From NCBI GenBank assembly GCA_023443625.1, contig JAEZTQ010000028.1:17916-81915 (forward strand): a stretch of DNA of 64,000 nt, in the 5' to 3' direction. Position numbers and translations under genes: made by a program. Positions 28,372 through 36,856 of the stretch are shown here, one piece after another. The stretch comes from Bacillota bacterium. GTDB lineage: Bacteria; Bacillota_A; Clostridia; Lachnospirales; Lachnospiraceae. How positions within the stretch are numbered: position 1 is the first letter of the stretch; each line of letters opens with the position of its first letter. The notes under the pieces were generated by a model. It was not told the DNA's origin. It worked only from the letters and a program-made list of their open reading frames with translations, and did not search any database.

Positions 28372-29755
28372 CTGTCTGATGCTAAGCTGTCCTTGATAAA
28401 GTTGTCAGGCTGTAAGCTCTCTCCTCTATACTGTTTCCTCTGCCTGTAGCTGATTAATAACAGCAGGAGGGAGGGATGCAGGAGCTGTATATCATAGGTA
28501 TCTTATGTTATTCATATTGCTACAACAGATTACAACAATGCTATCAGAGGCTTATACTGTAAGGGTTTCAAGCCTTAGCCTGCTACTTTATGTTATTAAA
28601 ACTTTTATATCTTTCTGTATCCTGACAGGAATAAAAGATGGGTGTAATAGCCTCCTCTATCTGCCTACAAATATTATAACTATTTCCTATGCTACACTAA
28701 GAGCAATTACAGGAGGCTTAGTTACTGTCATTCTTGGATTAATCAGCCTGTTCCTGCCTTATTTCTGATATTTTTCAGGTTGTGCAGGCTCTGCATTTCT
28801 TGGACTTTTCAGCTTATAAAGAACTAAAATGTTCTCTGTATTAAAACAGCCTCAACCTGCTTATTTACAGCATTTTGAGTACTGATTATAGCTGATATCT
28901 ATAGAAATGTCTGACATCTAATAATCCAACATCAGCAATATTTCTAGAGGTATTTTCAGCAATTATTAACAGGAGATTATATCTCTGACAATCTTGGGTA
29001 AATAGCTACAGCAGGGATTATATGTACTTATTTCAGGGTATAAAAAAAGAGCCTCTACTATGGCACTAAGACCAAAGTAAAGGCATTAATCAGGTACAAT
29101 ACAGCTCATACAAGGATACAACAGCTTAAAGTAAAGGAGAATATTTAGCCAAATTAAAAGCTTATTACCTTGGCTTATCTGCTTAATAGTGCATCAGATG
29201 AGGCAGGAATAAAGTTACTGCTTAACTGTCTATATCTCTTTATTATTGTTTAATAACTACAATATCTATCTGTATTATTTTTACTGATGTCTGAGCTTTA
29301 GCTCAGTATGTTTTTATCTTTATGGTTTGATACAATAGTATCAGACAGACTTATCCTTAAATCCTTATCAGGATTACATCTTATTTAATTTAACTGAATT
29401 ATTTACTTTCTTATTTTACAGTTTATATAACAGTTATTATAGCTCTTATTTATCTATATATATGTCTAACTACAAAACTGCTCTTAAAGTACTGATTAGC
29501 AGGTATTTGTTTCCACAATATAATTAACCTCTACAATGCACTGTTTATAAGGCTTACAGACATTTAGTTAATTGATGGTAATTACATAGTGGTACTTTAA
29601 GAAATTAATAGGTTATTGCTACTAATAAAATAGTGTTATCAAATTTGGTATAAGAAAATCATTTATCTATAGTTCTTAATATTAAGTGGATATTGATATT
29701 TGGAAATAAATGCTTTATGATATAATTAAATAAAACATTACAAAGGAAACAGAGT
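28372..29755. other. Gene-poor 1.4-kb segment of the island
   Basis: No convincing gene is present. An 87-codon hydrophobic frame at 28505-28768 lacks a ribosome-binding site and is doubtful. The rest has stops in all frames. It contains a hairpin CTGAGCTTTAGCTCAG at 29291-29306 and many short CAG/CTG-containing words, and no CpG at all. It could hold an origin, a recombination region or decayed genes; nothing decides between these. A TATAAT at 29721 probably serves the next gene. Confidence 0.5.
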
Positions 29756-30571
29756 ATGTATAATTGGATAAAAGATAACAAAAAATTAAGTTGCTTGATT
29801 TTGATTATGTCTGTATTAGGGCTTACTTATATAATAAATATTTTATATAAAATAGATGCTTTGAATTATTGGTTTGAGGCAGAGTGGAGTCCTGGAGAAT
29901 TTTTAACTTACTTTGGTAGTATATTAGCTTTTGTTGCTACTATTATATTGGGGTATTCAACCTTGGTAATAAATGAGAGGGCAACAAATTTAAGTGAAAA
30001 GCTAGTAGAAATGCAAAAAAATAGTGAGAAAGCAATTGCTGTAATTAATGTTAATGAGAAATTATTGTTTTTCACTAAAAATAGAGATCCAATACTGATA
30101 AATAGGCTAGCACAGAATGGGGTTGACTTTTCTGTTGATTATATAGAAGATACATACTCAACTAGAGACATTATGATTATGGAATTTTATTTAATTAATA
30201 TGACTGATAATATTATTACTAATATTAACTTAAAACAATTTAATATAATTCTTGATGATGAAGAGGATACTGTAATAAAACCATTAAAATGTGATGATGG
30301 ATGTGGAGTAATACTGGGTAAATTAGAAAGTATCAAAGTAAAAGTAATTCTTACTGGTTTAAAAGACCACCTTAATGCTGATAAGTTCAGATATTTTGAT
30401 TATTATTATGGTTTTGATATTAATTGTGTTTTTAGTTTTCAAAACTTATATAATCAAGTAAATGAGATTAATATTACAATAGGAACAGAAAAAATAGCAG
30501 ATGTAAAACAACTAGGAAAAAATATATATAAAATATTTATTAGAGATTTTTCTGAAATAAAAAATAATTAA
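29756..30571 (+). CDS. Two-helix membrane protein with a cytoplasmic C-terminal domain
   Basis: This 271-aa protein has two N-terminal membrane segments (about residues 12-32 and 50-68), a short coiled coil (about 70-100) and a domain of about 170 residues on the cytoplasmic side. This helix-helix-coil-domain layout is common in accessory genes of islands and prophages, but I cannot name the domain. AAAGGA precedes the ATG and a strong terminator follows, so it is a monocistronic unit. Confidence 0.7.
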   Translation: MYNWIKDNKKLSCLILIMSVLGLTYIINILYKIDALNYWFEAEWSPGEFLTYFGSILAFVATIILGYSTLVINERATNLSEKLVEMQKNSEKAIAVINVNEKLLFFTKNRDPILINRLAQNGVDFSVDYIEDTYSTRDIMIMEFYLINMTDNIITNINLKQFNIILDDEEDTVIKPLKCDDGCGVILGKLESIKVKVILTGLKDHLNADKFRYFDYYYGFDINCVFSFQNLYNQVNEINITIGTEKIADVKQLGKNIYKIFIRDFSEIKNN

Positions 30572-30608
30572 CTACCAGCTAATATCATAAATAGTTGGTA
30601 GTTTTTTT
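30570..30608 (+). terminator. Intrinsic terminator
   Basis: AACTACCA and TGGTAGTT form a perfect 8-bp stem followed by six or more T residues; the stem starts in the stop codon of the preceding gene. Confidence 0.88.
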
Positions 30609-30824
30609 ATGCTCTAAATTCTGTCACAGCTTTTATCTGTACCTCAAATGTATATGTATGAATATATCAGCTATTTACCTGTACAGGGCAATATATAAGG
30701 ATATTCCATCAATTCCCTCCTTGATTTTAACTATTGTAGATGGACATATATGTGAGGGGATAAGGGGGTAATCCTCTTTATGCAGATAACAGACAGTATT
30801 ATATTTTAAAGGAGTATGATTAAA

Positions 30825-31232
30825 ATGGCAGATTACACAGGAAAGACAATTCAACAGATGAACAAGGAGAATTTAAAGAGAATTAGTGAGCAAGTAGCCA
30901 AAAGACAGCAGGAAAGTGCAGAAAGATTTGCTAAACTTTCTAATGGTTTGGGTACAGCTTTTTCTAAGAATTATGATTTGGCTGAGGTGACAAATACTGC
31001 TAAAGGACTCTTAGAGGGTAAGATTGATGCAAAAAAGATGGGTAAAGATTGGTGTATAGAATATACTGCTATTTGTAAAATGGCAATTAAAGACCAAGAT
31101 TTAAAATTACTTGAATTAAAAACATCAGCAGGTATGGCTTATCTGCAAAACAGAATTGAGAGCTATAAAAAACTACAGCAAGAGTATGAAAATGTTGATG
31201 CTACTATCAACCTTTTAAGGACATTTATTTAA
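30825..31232 (+). CDS. Helical island protein (135 aa)
   Basis: ATG 30825 lies 10 bases after GGAG; the ATG at 30816 is too close to it. The product is strongly helical, with an amphipathic N-terminal half rich in Gln/Lys/Glu (RISEQVAKRQQESAERFAKL) and a C-terminal coiled coil. It is unrecognised. It may be co-transcribed with the HTH protein 70 bases on. Confidence 0.6.
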   Translation: MADYTGKTIQQMNKENLKRISEQVAKRQQESAERFAKLSNGLGTAFSKNYDLAEVTNTAKGLLEGKIDAKKMGKDWCIEYTAICKMAIKDQDLKLLELKTSAGMAYLQNRIESYKKLQQEYENVDATINLLRTFI

Positions 31233-31305
31233 TTTTATATCAACTGTGCAGGGGGGCAGATAATGCCTCCTTTATTTATCAGTAGTAAGGGAGGAGAGCT
31301 ACCAG

Positions 31306-31737
31306 ATGGCTAAGGGAAATAAAAGTAGCAAAGATACTATTGAGGAAATAGAAGATAGACTTGACATAGTTTTGTTTGAGTGCCTTGAAATACTGAAAAT
31401 GAACAGTAAAAAGAGGTTGACTAGAAAAGGTATTATTGACATTTACCCTGTTCCTGTTATTTCAAAGGATTGCCTTACAGTACTAGGTGTACAGTATCTT
31501 CCCAACAGAAACCTGTATCTACCTGATGAGATTTTTTGTAGGCTTGTCTATTGGGATGATTTCCTTGAGTCTACTGCTAAAAATGCTAAAAAGAGAGCTA
31601 GACCTACAGCAAAGGATGCTAAAAAGTGGGCAAGTATGAAAGATGCAGGAATGAAACTCAAAGAAATTGAGGAGCTTACAGGGAAAAAAAGCTCTACCAT
31701 TTCATATTACATTAAAAAATATGCAAAGGCTGTATAG
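31306..31737 (+). CDS. Putative DNA-binding protein with C-terminal HTH
   Basis: This 143-aa basic protein ends in a recombinase- or resolvase-like helix-turn-helix (MKDAGMKLKEIEELTGKKSS, then TISYYIKKY). The N-terminal 90 residues are not recognised. GGGAGG precedes the ATG. As the last regulator-like gene before the right end it could control excision or replication of the island, but that is inference. Confidence 0.6.
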   Translation: MAKGNKSSKDTIEEIEDRLDIVLFECLEILKMNSKKRLTRKGIIDIYPVPVISKDCLTVLGVQYLPNRNLYLPDEIFCRLVYWDDFLESTAKNAKKRARPTAKDAKKWASMKDAGMKLKEIEELTGKKSSTISYYIKKYAKAV

Positions 31738-31751
31738 GAGGGATGCAGATA

Positions 31752-31898
31752 ATGAGTAAGTATAAGCAAGCAGATTTAAAGAGTGAGCTCAAGTCCTCAG
31801 GAGGATACAGCAAAAGTAAGGGTAAATCTCCACAGGAAAGAATAATCAGACCTTTAACAAACAAAGAGAATGGTAAAATGTCTAAGCTCAGCAGATAA
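31752..31898 (+). CDS. Small basic protein (48 aa)
   Basis: It starts 15 bases after the HTH gene with AGGAGGG in the overlap. The product is very rich in Lys and Ser (SGGYSKSKGKSPQER), probably unstructured and nucleic-acid binding. Function is unknown. The following 31899-32320 contains only a terminator and the right subterminal repeat. Confidence 0.5.
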   Translation: MSKYKQADLKSELKSSGGYSKSKGKSPQERIIRPLTNKENGKMSKLSR

Positions 31899-32099
31899 TA
31901 ACAGGGGAGGCAGATGGCTTACAGAGAGCTACTGTCTCTCTTTTCTGCTATTTGTACAGAGATAACTTAAAAGTTTCCTCTTTATCTTTCCAACAGATAG
32001 TTAATTCTACATAGTCATCAAATGTAAATATAACAACCTCTGAAAAGATAGAATGGCTAAATTTAGTAAGTAAAGTATTGGGTAAAACCTCCATATATA

Positions 32100-32136
32100 A
32101 GGGCTAGGGCACAGTGTGTCTTAGTCCTCTTTTTTA
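32100..32136 (+). terminator. Terminator near the right end of the island
   Basis: AGGGCTAGGGCACA and TGTGTCTTAGTCCT pair with several G-U wobbles and are followed by six T residues. Confidence 0.75.
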
Positions 32137-32254
32137 ATAATCCTTGACTTTTGTTTCACTATTTATTAAGCTTAAGTTGATAATAGAACTGGTACAGGAT
32201 TTGTTCTAATCTCTAACTAGGTATCTTACATGCATAGATTTTTTATGCATTTGT

Positions 32255-32295
32255 TCAAAAGCCTTAATATTACTGGTGTTTGACTGATAAGGGAC
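32255..32295 (+). repeat. Right copy of the subterminal repeat (putative arm site)
   Basis: CAAAAGCCT, GGTGTTTGA and GATAAGGGA are in the same order and orientation as at 22945, ending about 26 bases before the attR core. Confidence 0.55.
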
Positions 32296-32320
32296 AGTTA
32301 TTAAAGGTATAAAACAATTT

Positions 32321-32376
32321 GGAGAAACTGCGATGAATGGGCTTTCGGACAGGGGTTCAACTCCCCTCAGCTCCAT
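32321..32376 (+). repeat. attR, right direct repeat of the island
   Basis: This second copy of the tmRNA 3' end is not preceded by any tmRNA body. It is followed at 32415 by a strong terminator, most simply the original ssrA terminator now cut off from its gene. Confidence 0.95.
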
Positions 32377-32414
32377 TAATTAAGCCTTGTACATCAAGGA
32401 TTTGCAGCATTTGT

Positions 32415-32485
32415 AAATTGTAGGAATGTGTCCGACTACCATCGGGTTAAGGTGGTGTCCGACAATGATTTCCTACAATTTTTTT
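32415..32485 (+). terminator. Orphaned ssrA terminator
   Basis: AAATTGTAGGAA and TTCCTACAATTT form a perfect 12-bp outer stem followed by a T run; inside, ACCATC and GGTGGT can pair. It lies 39 bases past attR. Before insertion this would have been just downstream of tmRNA, so I interpret it as the original ssrA terminator. Confidence 0.8.
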
Positions 32486-32504
32486 ATTTAAGGAGATGCT
32501 GAAA

Positions 32505-32672
32505 ATGGCTAAAAGACTTATGTTAGGAAATTATGTCACTCCGATTACCACTAGTGGCGAAATCAAAGCTGCTAAGTCTATCTTATTATCGGCAGGGGTA
32601 TCGAGGTATGGAAGGTATCAGCAATTTTCTAGTAGGAAACTCCTTCCGACCATTGTTTGCTATTACAGGTAA
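32505..32672 (+). CDS. Possible small protein (55 aa)
   Basis: An open frame starts at ATG 32505 with AAGGAG 10 bases upstream. The basic 55-aa product is not recognised and could be the truncated start of a larger gene. Position and ribosome-binding site are the only support. Confidence 0.35.
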   Translation: MAKRLMLGNYVTPITTSGEIKAAKSILLSAGVSRYGRYQQFSSRKLLPTIVCYYR

Positions 32673-32794
32673 CATATACCATAATCAACCTAAGGCATAG
32701 CGTTTACATAGTCTTTCATGTGTGATAAACTATTTTCAAGGAAATCAGAAATTCAAGTCTCCATTAATTTGACTCCTATAAAGATTTACTTATT

Positions 32795-33151
32795 CTAAAA
32801 TATTAATCTGAACCATTTTGGTTTTTCAGGTTTGTTATTCATCAATTGCTTAATTTTATCATCATAAAGTTCAAGTAAAATTCTTAATAATTTTCTTTGT
32901 TCTGTTAACCAATCAGCCTCATTATCAGGATTAATCCCATTCTTTAATAAAAGTTTTTTTGGTTTCTTATGAACATAAATTACATCATTATTCTCAACAT
33001 CATAATCAATTCTATAAATATCATCTTTAATAAAAAACTTAAAAACTATACGCACATTATAATCTTTAATTTTCCACCATCTGTGCTTACAAGTAAGAAC
33101 CTCCCAATATGGTTCCTCAATACTTGTTATATATTTAAATAGGATACTCAT
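32795..33151 (-). CDS. Uncharacterised protein (118 aa)
   Basis: This minus-strand gene has AAGGGG upstream of its ATG. The 118-aa protein is soluble and highly charged, with aromatic residues early (EEPYWEVLTCKHRWWKIKDY) and a helical Lys-rich C-terminus. I do not recognise it. It lies in the accessory stretch between the island and the RNA-repair locus. Confidence 0.55.
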   Translation of the reverse strand: MSILFKYITSIEEPYWEVLTCKHRWWKIKDYNVRIVFKFFIKDDIYRIDYDVENNDVIYVHKKPKKLLLKNGINPDNEADWLTEQRKLLRILLELYDDKIKQLMNNKPEKPKWFRLIF

Positions 33152-33533
33152 AGCTGTCCCCTTTTAGATAAAACTAATTATACATTTATTAAAATGGATG
33201 TTAATTCATGACAATATTATACACCACTTATATACTTACCATCAATATCTTAATCTATAAAGACATAAAAAGTAGCATTAAAAAAAAAACAAATATTCTG
33301 CATTGGCTAGGACTCATTTTATGGAACAAGAGAAATTGTAAACAAAAAATATATATTGTCATATAATGTAATTAAAGGTAGAGTTTTAGTATAAGGAGGG
33401 AATGACCAAGTGCTGCTGTGTTTTACATTTGGCCATAGAATGTTAAAATTGCTTTGCAGTACTATAATCGTATGAAGCTGTTTTATCTTATATTGTATAC
33501 TTTAGTATCTACCATAAAAAGTAGATATTTTTT

Positions 33534-33659
33534 ATTCAATAGGAAATTAACGTCCTATTGAATAAAAACGCGACCATATGGATGCACACCTCGCGGCAAG
33601 GAAGTATATTGCTTCGCAATCCGCTCGGGTGCGAAGCGTCAGCAAGCTGACACTTTCTT
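33534..33659 (+). repeat. Dispersed palindromic repeat, full-length copy
   Basis: It begins with perfect inverted arms ATTCAATAGGA (33534-33544) and TCCTATTGAAT (33553-33563). A GC-rich middle follows with GGATGCACAC, the hairpin ATTGCTTCGCAAT and CTCGGGTGCG, and it ends with GTCAGCAAGCTGAC. It lies in the 590-base spacer 33152-33740, which has no gene; the rest of that spacer is AT-rich. It is about 85% alike to the central part of the 15684 copy. Confidence 0.78.
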
Positions 33660-33740
33660 ATGAAACATACTAAAACCAAATCCATTAATCATGACAGCGT
33701 AGTACTGTACTTATTTTTTCATAAAGAAGGGTGAATAATT

Positions 33741-34295
33741 ATGACAGCAAATGAAAAACGAAAAAAAGTAGTAGATCAATATAAAGTTATTATTGGGAGG
33801 AATCTATATTCACAAGATTCAATCAAACGGGAATGTGTATTTACTCCCCATTCAGATAAAAAACATTACTCCGATTGCAGCGCAAGTATAAGGTGGAGTT
33901 ATAGGAAGGCTAATATTGGACTTGATAACATTGGCAGTAATACAATTGGTTTTTATACGTCTAAACTAGGTAAAAAAGTTGATGTTGAAATTAATAAGGG
34001 TGTAATTTCTGATATAAGCAAACTTAGAGTAGGGGATATTATGTTATTTGCTGGATATGATGAGGAGCGTGCTGCTTATGGCTATTGCGGCCACGTTGAG
34101 ATGGTGTATTCTATTAAGGGTGATAGAGTTACTATTTGTGGTCATGGCTCTGGTTGTCCTAGTTATAAGGATTTAAATGTATACTGTAAAAGTAGATATA
34201 ATAAAAAGACTTCAACGAAGCTAGGTCATGCTGGGTTAATTAAAGTTGTTAGATTTATTGAAGATGATCCAGTAACTAAGAAATCACTATATTGA
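33741..34295 (+). CDS. NlpC/P60-like cysteine peptidase or amidase
   Basis: This 184-aa protein shows the papain-like NlpC/P60 pattern: Cys in DCSASIRW (about residue 46) and His in CGHVEMVY (about 118), with RVGDIMLF in between. There is no signal peptide or membrane segment, so unlike wall hydrolases it would act in the cytoplasm or be released by lysis. AAGAAGG precedes the ATG. It stands alone upstream of the DUF1902 and WYL genes; substrate unknown. Confidence 0.7.
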   Translation: MTANEKRKKVVDQYKVIIGRNLYSQDSIKRECVFTPHSDKKHYSDCSASIRWSYRKANIGLDNIGSNTIGFYTSKLGKKVDVEINKGVISDISKLRVGDIMLFAGYDEERAAYGYCGHVEMVYSIKGDRVTICGHGSGCPSYKDLNVYCKSRYNKKTSTKLGHAGLIKVVRFIEDDPVTKKSLY

Positions 34296-34374
34296 TAGCT
34301 TAATCTAAGATAATAGCATTAGTAGAAAACTGAAATTTGATCAATTTATAAAGCTCTAATAAGAGATAGAGCAT

Positions 34375-34551
34375 ATGGAATATGTAATAGATTTATTTTG
34401 GGATGAAGAGGCTGAGGAGTGGATTGGAATTAACCATGATATATATTTGATTCTTGAATCTGATTCTATAGGTCTTTTGAAAGATAGAATCAAGATCGTT
34501 GTGTCTGAAATGCTATCTAGACAAAGCATTCCCTGGGATTTACTTTTGTAA
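34375..34551 (+). CDS. DUF1902-like (HicB-type fold) small protein
   Basis: The 58-aa product follows the DUF1902 pattern: an acidic strand with FWDEEAEEWIG, a DIYLILESDS strand and a helix LKDRIKIVVSEML. These resemble partial HicB antitoxin folds. No HicA-like toxin is adjacent. The ribosome-binding site is weak (AGAGATAGAG), so the start is uncertain. It is immediately upstream of the WYL regulator. Confidence 0.55.
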   Translation: MEYVIDLFWDEEAEEWIGINHDIYLILESDSIGLLKDRIKIVVSEMLSRQSIPWDLLL

Positions 34552-34623
34552 AACATTACATTATAATGGGGACAATGATGAAATTATCTATTGATAGAAG
34601 AAGTACTAGCGAGGTGACATAAA

Positions 34624-35870
34624 ATGAGTGAATACTCTGAATTAATTAAACGCTTTGATAAAATTCGAGACTATATGCGTGATTTTTATGTATATGGTTT
34701 TATGTCACGGGAAGCTTTCAAACATAAAAAAGTTTGCGTTCCTACGATAATGAAAAGAGAAGAATTGAAAGTTATCTTTCGGAGTATATGTCATTTCGTG
34801 TGGATGAAAACGGTAAATCGGTATTTCTATCAGTTGACAGCTCGGATATTTCTCATAACCCGCTTTATCGTGCCTTTAAATCGAAGACCTTTACAAAGAA
34901 TGATATTACTCTTAATTTTATAATTCTTGACATTCTGTATGATAAAGCAGCTGCATCTGCAGTAGAGATTGCGGATACCATCATGGTAGAATATTTAAGC
35001 TTCTTTGATTATCCTGTTATTCTGGACATATCGACAGTCCGTAACAAGCTTACTGAATACGAAACGCATGGAATTCTTGCTACTCAGAAGCAAGGGAAAA
35101 AACTTTTATACTCCTTAAATAATACAGTGATTGATTTGAACAATATATCTGATGCACTGATATTTTTTTCAGAGGTCAGCCCCCTTGGAGTAGTCGGAAG
35201 TTATCTTCTTGATAAATGTATCTATGATAATAAATTCATATTATACAAGCATCATTATATTATGCATGCTCTTGAAAGCGAAATTGTATATGAGTTGCTA
35301 AAGGCAATTCATAACAAGAGGAAAGTAGAGATTATAAATCACAGTAAACGATCTGTGGATCCGATTTCACTTGAAATAATTCCACTTCGATTTATGATTA
35401 GTGTACAGGGTGGAAGACGTTATTTGGCTGCTTTTAGTTTTAGATCAAAAGCTATACTAAGTTTCCGATTAGACTATATAAAATCAGTAAAGTTAATGGA
35501 AGTATGTGATGATTATAATTTTCATGAGGACGGACTGAATGAGATTTTACCAAACACTTGGGGAGCATCGTTTGGCAGAGGAAGAAACCTGGAACATTTA
35601 ACGATGCTTTTGGACATTGGGCTTAATGAGCGTTTTATTATAAGTCGTATTTTGAGAGAGGGCAGAAACGGTACCTTAACTAAAGTAGATGAGACTACAT
35701 ACAAGTATAAGGTTTCAGTATATGATACGACTGAAATGATACCTTGGTTAAGGACATTTACCGGAAGAATATTATCTCTTGAATGCAGTAATAAAGCAGT
35801 CGTCCGCACCTTTTATCATGATTTGAATGAACTCTATTCCATCTATGGAGGTGATTTTGATGTTGTTTAA
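34624..35870 (+). pseudogene. WYL-domain regulator gene with a one-base frameshift in an A6 run
   Basis: The N-terminal part (34624 on) reads MSEYSELIKRFDKIRDYMRD, the usual opening of this WYL family. At the A run 34726-34731 the frame must change to continue into RSYDNEKRRIESYL and the rest, ending at 35870. One extra A would restore a single protein of about 415 aa with N-terminal HTH, middle and WYL domain (residues matching PISLEIIPLRFM, then GGRRYLAAFSF). WYL proteins sense ligands or nucleic acids and control stress and defence genes. The break could be real decay, phase variation, ribosomal or transcriptional slippage, or an assembly error. The next WYL gene overlaps its end. Confidence 0.82.
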
Positions 35871-36786
35871 CGAAATATATAGTGCTTATTATAATGCATT
35901 GGCGGTACTGATTAATAGGGCAATCGACGGAGAGCTGAATTCTCGAAATGCATATGAGTTTATTAAAACGGAGGCGTTTAGAGAAAGCTTTGTCTATATT
36001 ATGGATGCAATACAAAAAGAACAGTGGCAGGTTATAACCAAAGAATTTAAAACTCCAATCAAAAATTATACAAGGATGCCTCTCACAACGTTGCAAAAAC
36101 AATTTCTAAAATCAATCAGTTTAGATAAAAGATTTGCACTTTTTACCAATGGTATCATAGAGGGCCTTGATGATGTGGAACCTCTTTATGAGGAAAAGGA
36201 TTTTTACTGTTTTGATCTGATTAATGACGGAGATCCTTATGAAAGTCCGGAATACATTGAAGTTTTCAAAAAAGTATTAAGTGCTTTGAAAGAAAAGAGA
36301 AAGCTACATATAACCTTTACTGATGGCAAAGGGAACAATCAAAGAAAAGTATGTATCCCACGAAGGTTGGAATATTCTGAGAAGGATGACAAATTCAGAT
36401 TGCTTTGCTTAGGTGTTCATAGCTTATCAACGATTAATCTTGCAAGAATCAAAAGTTGTGAATTGTGGGATTACTTTGATGAAATGGCTTTAAAACCGCT
36501 GACACGGAACAAAGAAAATATCGTTCTAGAAATAACGGATGAGCGTAATGCTCTGGAAAGATGCATGCTTCATTTCTCGAATTATGAGAAAGTTACGACA
36601 CAATTTGATGAGAAACATTATGAAATGAAATTGACCTTTCCTAAGGATGATGAAACAGAGGTCTTGATCAGAGTTTTATCTTTTGGTCCCTTAGTCAAGG
36701 TAAAATCCCCGGATCATTTTATTGGGTTAATAAAAGAAAGGTTAATGCGACAAAAAGAGTTAGTAAATCAAGTCATACCTAGTTAG
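35860..36786 (+). CDS. Second WYL-domain protein
   Basis: This 308-aa protein starts at ATG 35860, inside the last codons of the preceding WYL gene, with GGAGGTG 6 bases upstream; this indicates translational coupling. The WYL core is recognisable in the second half (KVLSALKEKRKLHITFTD, RRLEYSEKDDKFRLLC), followed by a C-terminal WCX-like region (VLIRVLSFGPLVKVKSP). No N-terminal HTH is obvious, so it may act as a partner of the first regulator. The pair probably controls the downstream RNA-slipin-rtcB genes. Confidence 0.82.
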   Translation: MLFNEIYSAYYNALAVLINRAIDGELNSRNAYEFIKTEAFRESFVYIMDAIQKEQWQVITKEFKTPIKNYTRMPLTTLQKQFLKSISLDKRFALFTNGIIEGLDDVEPLYEEKDFYCFDLINDGDPYESPEYIEVFKKVLSALKEKRKLHITFTDGKGNNQRKVCIPRRLEYSEKDDKFRLLCLGVHSLSTINLARIKSCELWDYFDEMALKPLTRNKENIVLEITDERNALERCMLHFSNYEKVTTQFDEKHYEMKLTFPKDDETEVLIRVLSFGPLVKVKSPDHFIGLIKERLMRQKELVNQVIPS

Positions 36787-36804
36787 TCTGGGTATGATTT
36801 TTTT
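36774..36804 (+). terminator. Terminator overlapping the end of the second WYL gene
   Basis: TCATACC and GGTATGA pair across the stop codon of the WYL gene and run into seven T residues. It separates the regulator operon from the RNA region downstream. Confidence 0.75.
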
Positions 36805-36856
36805 AGTTCGCAACTTTTTTTCAATGATACATGTAAAAAAAGGTTGTAATATAATC

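Larger units (their letters stand above)
22874..32376 (+). mobile_element. Integrated genomic island in the ssrA 3' end
   Basis: A 9.5-kb insert is bounded by 56-bp direct repeats that copy the ssrA 3' end. It encodes a tyrosine integrase next to the left end, a serine resolvase, at least nine small uncharacterised genes and a gene-poor stretch of 1.4 kb. No conjugation, capsid or recognisable replication gene is visible, so it is a small integrative element or satellite. Between the att sites I found only three CpG dinucleotides (22972, 27114, 27530), a composition completely unlike the flanks and strong evidence of foreign origin. Confidence 0.92.

Noticed and set aside
28505..28768. 87-codon hydrophobic frame
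   Set aside because: No Shine-Dalgarno sequence precedes the ATG and the surrounding kilobase is gene-poor; mentioned in the spacer entry but not called.
22571..32376. Prophage
   Set aside because: No capsid, terminase, portal or lysis genes are present between the att sites.
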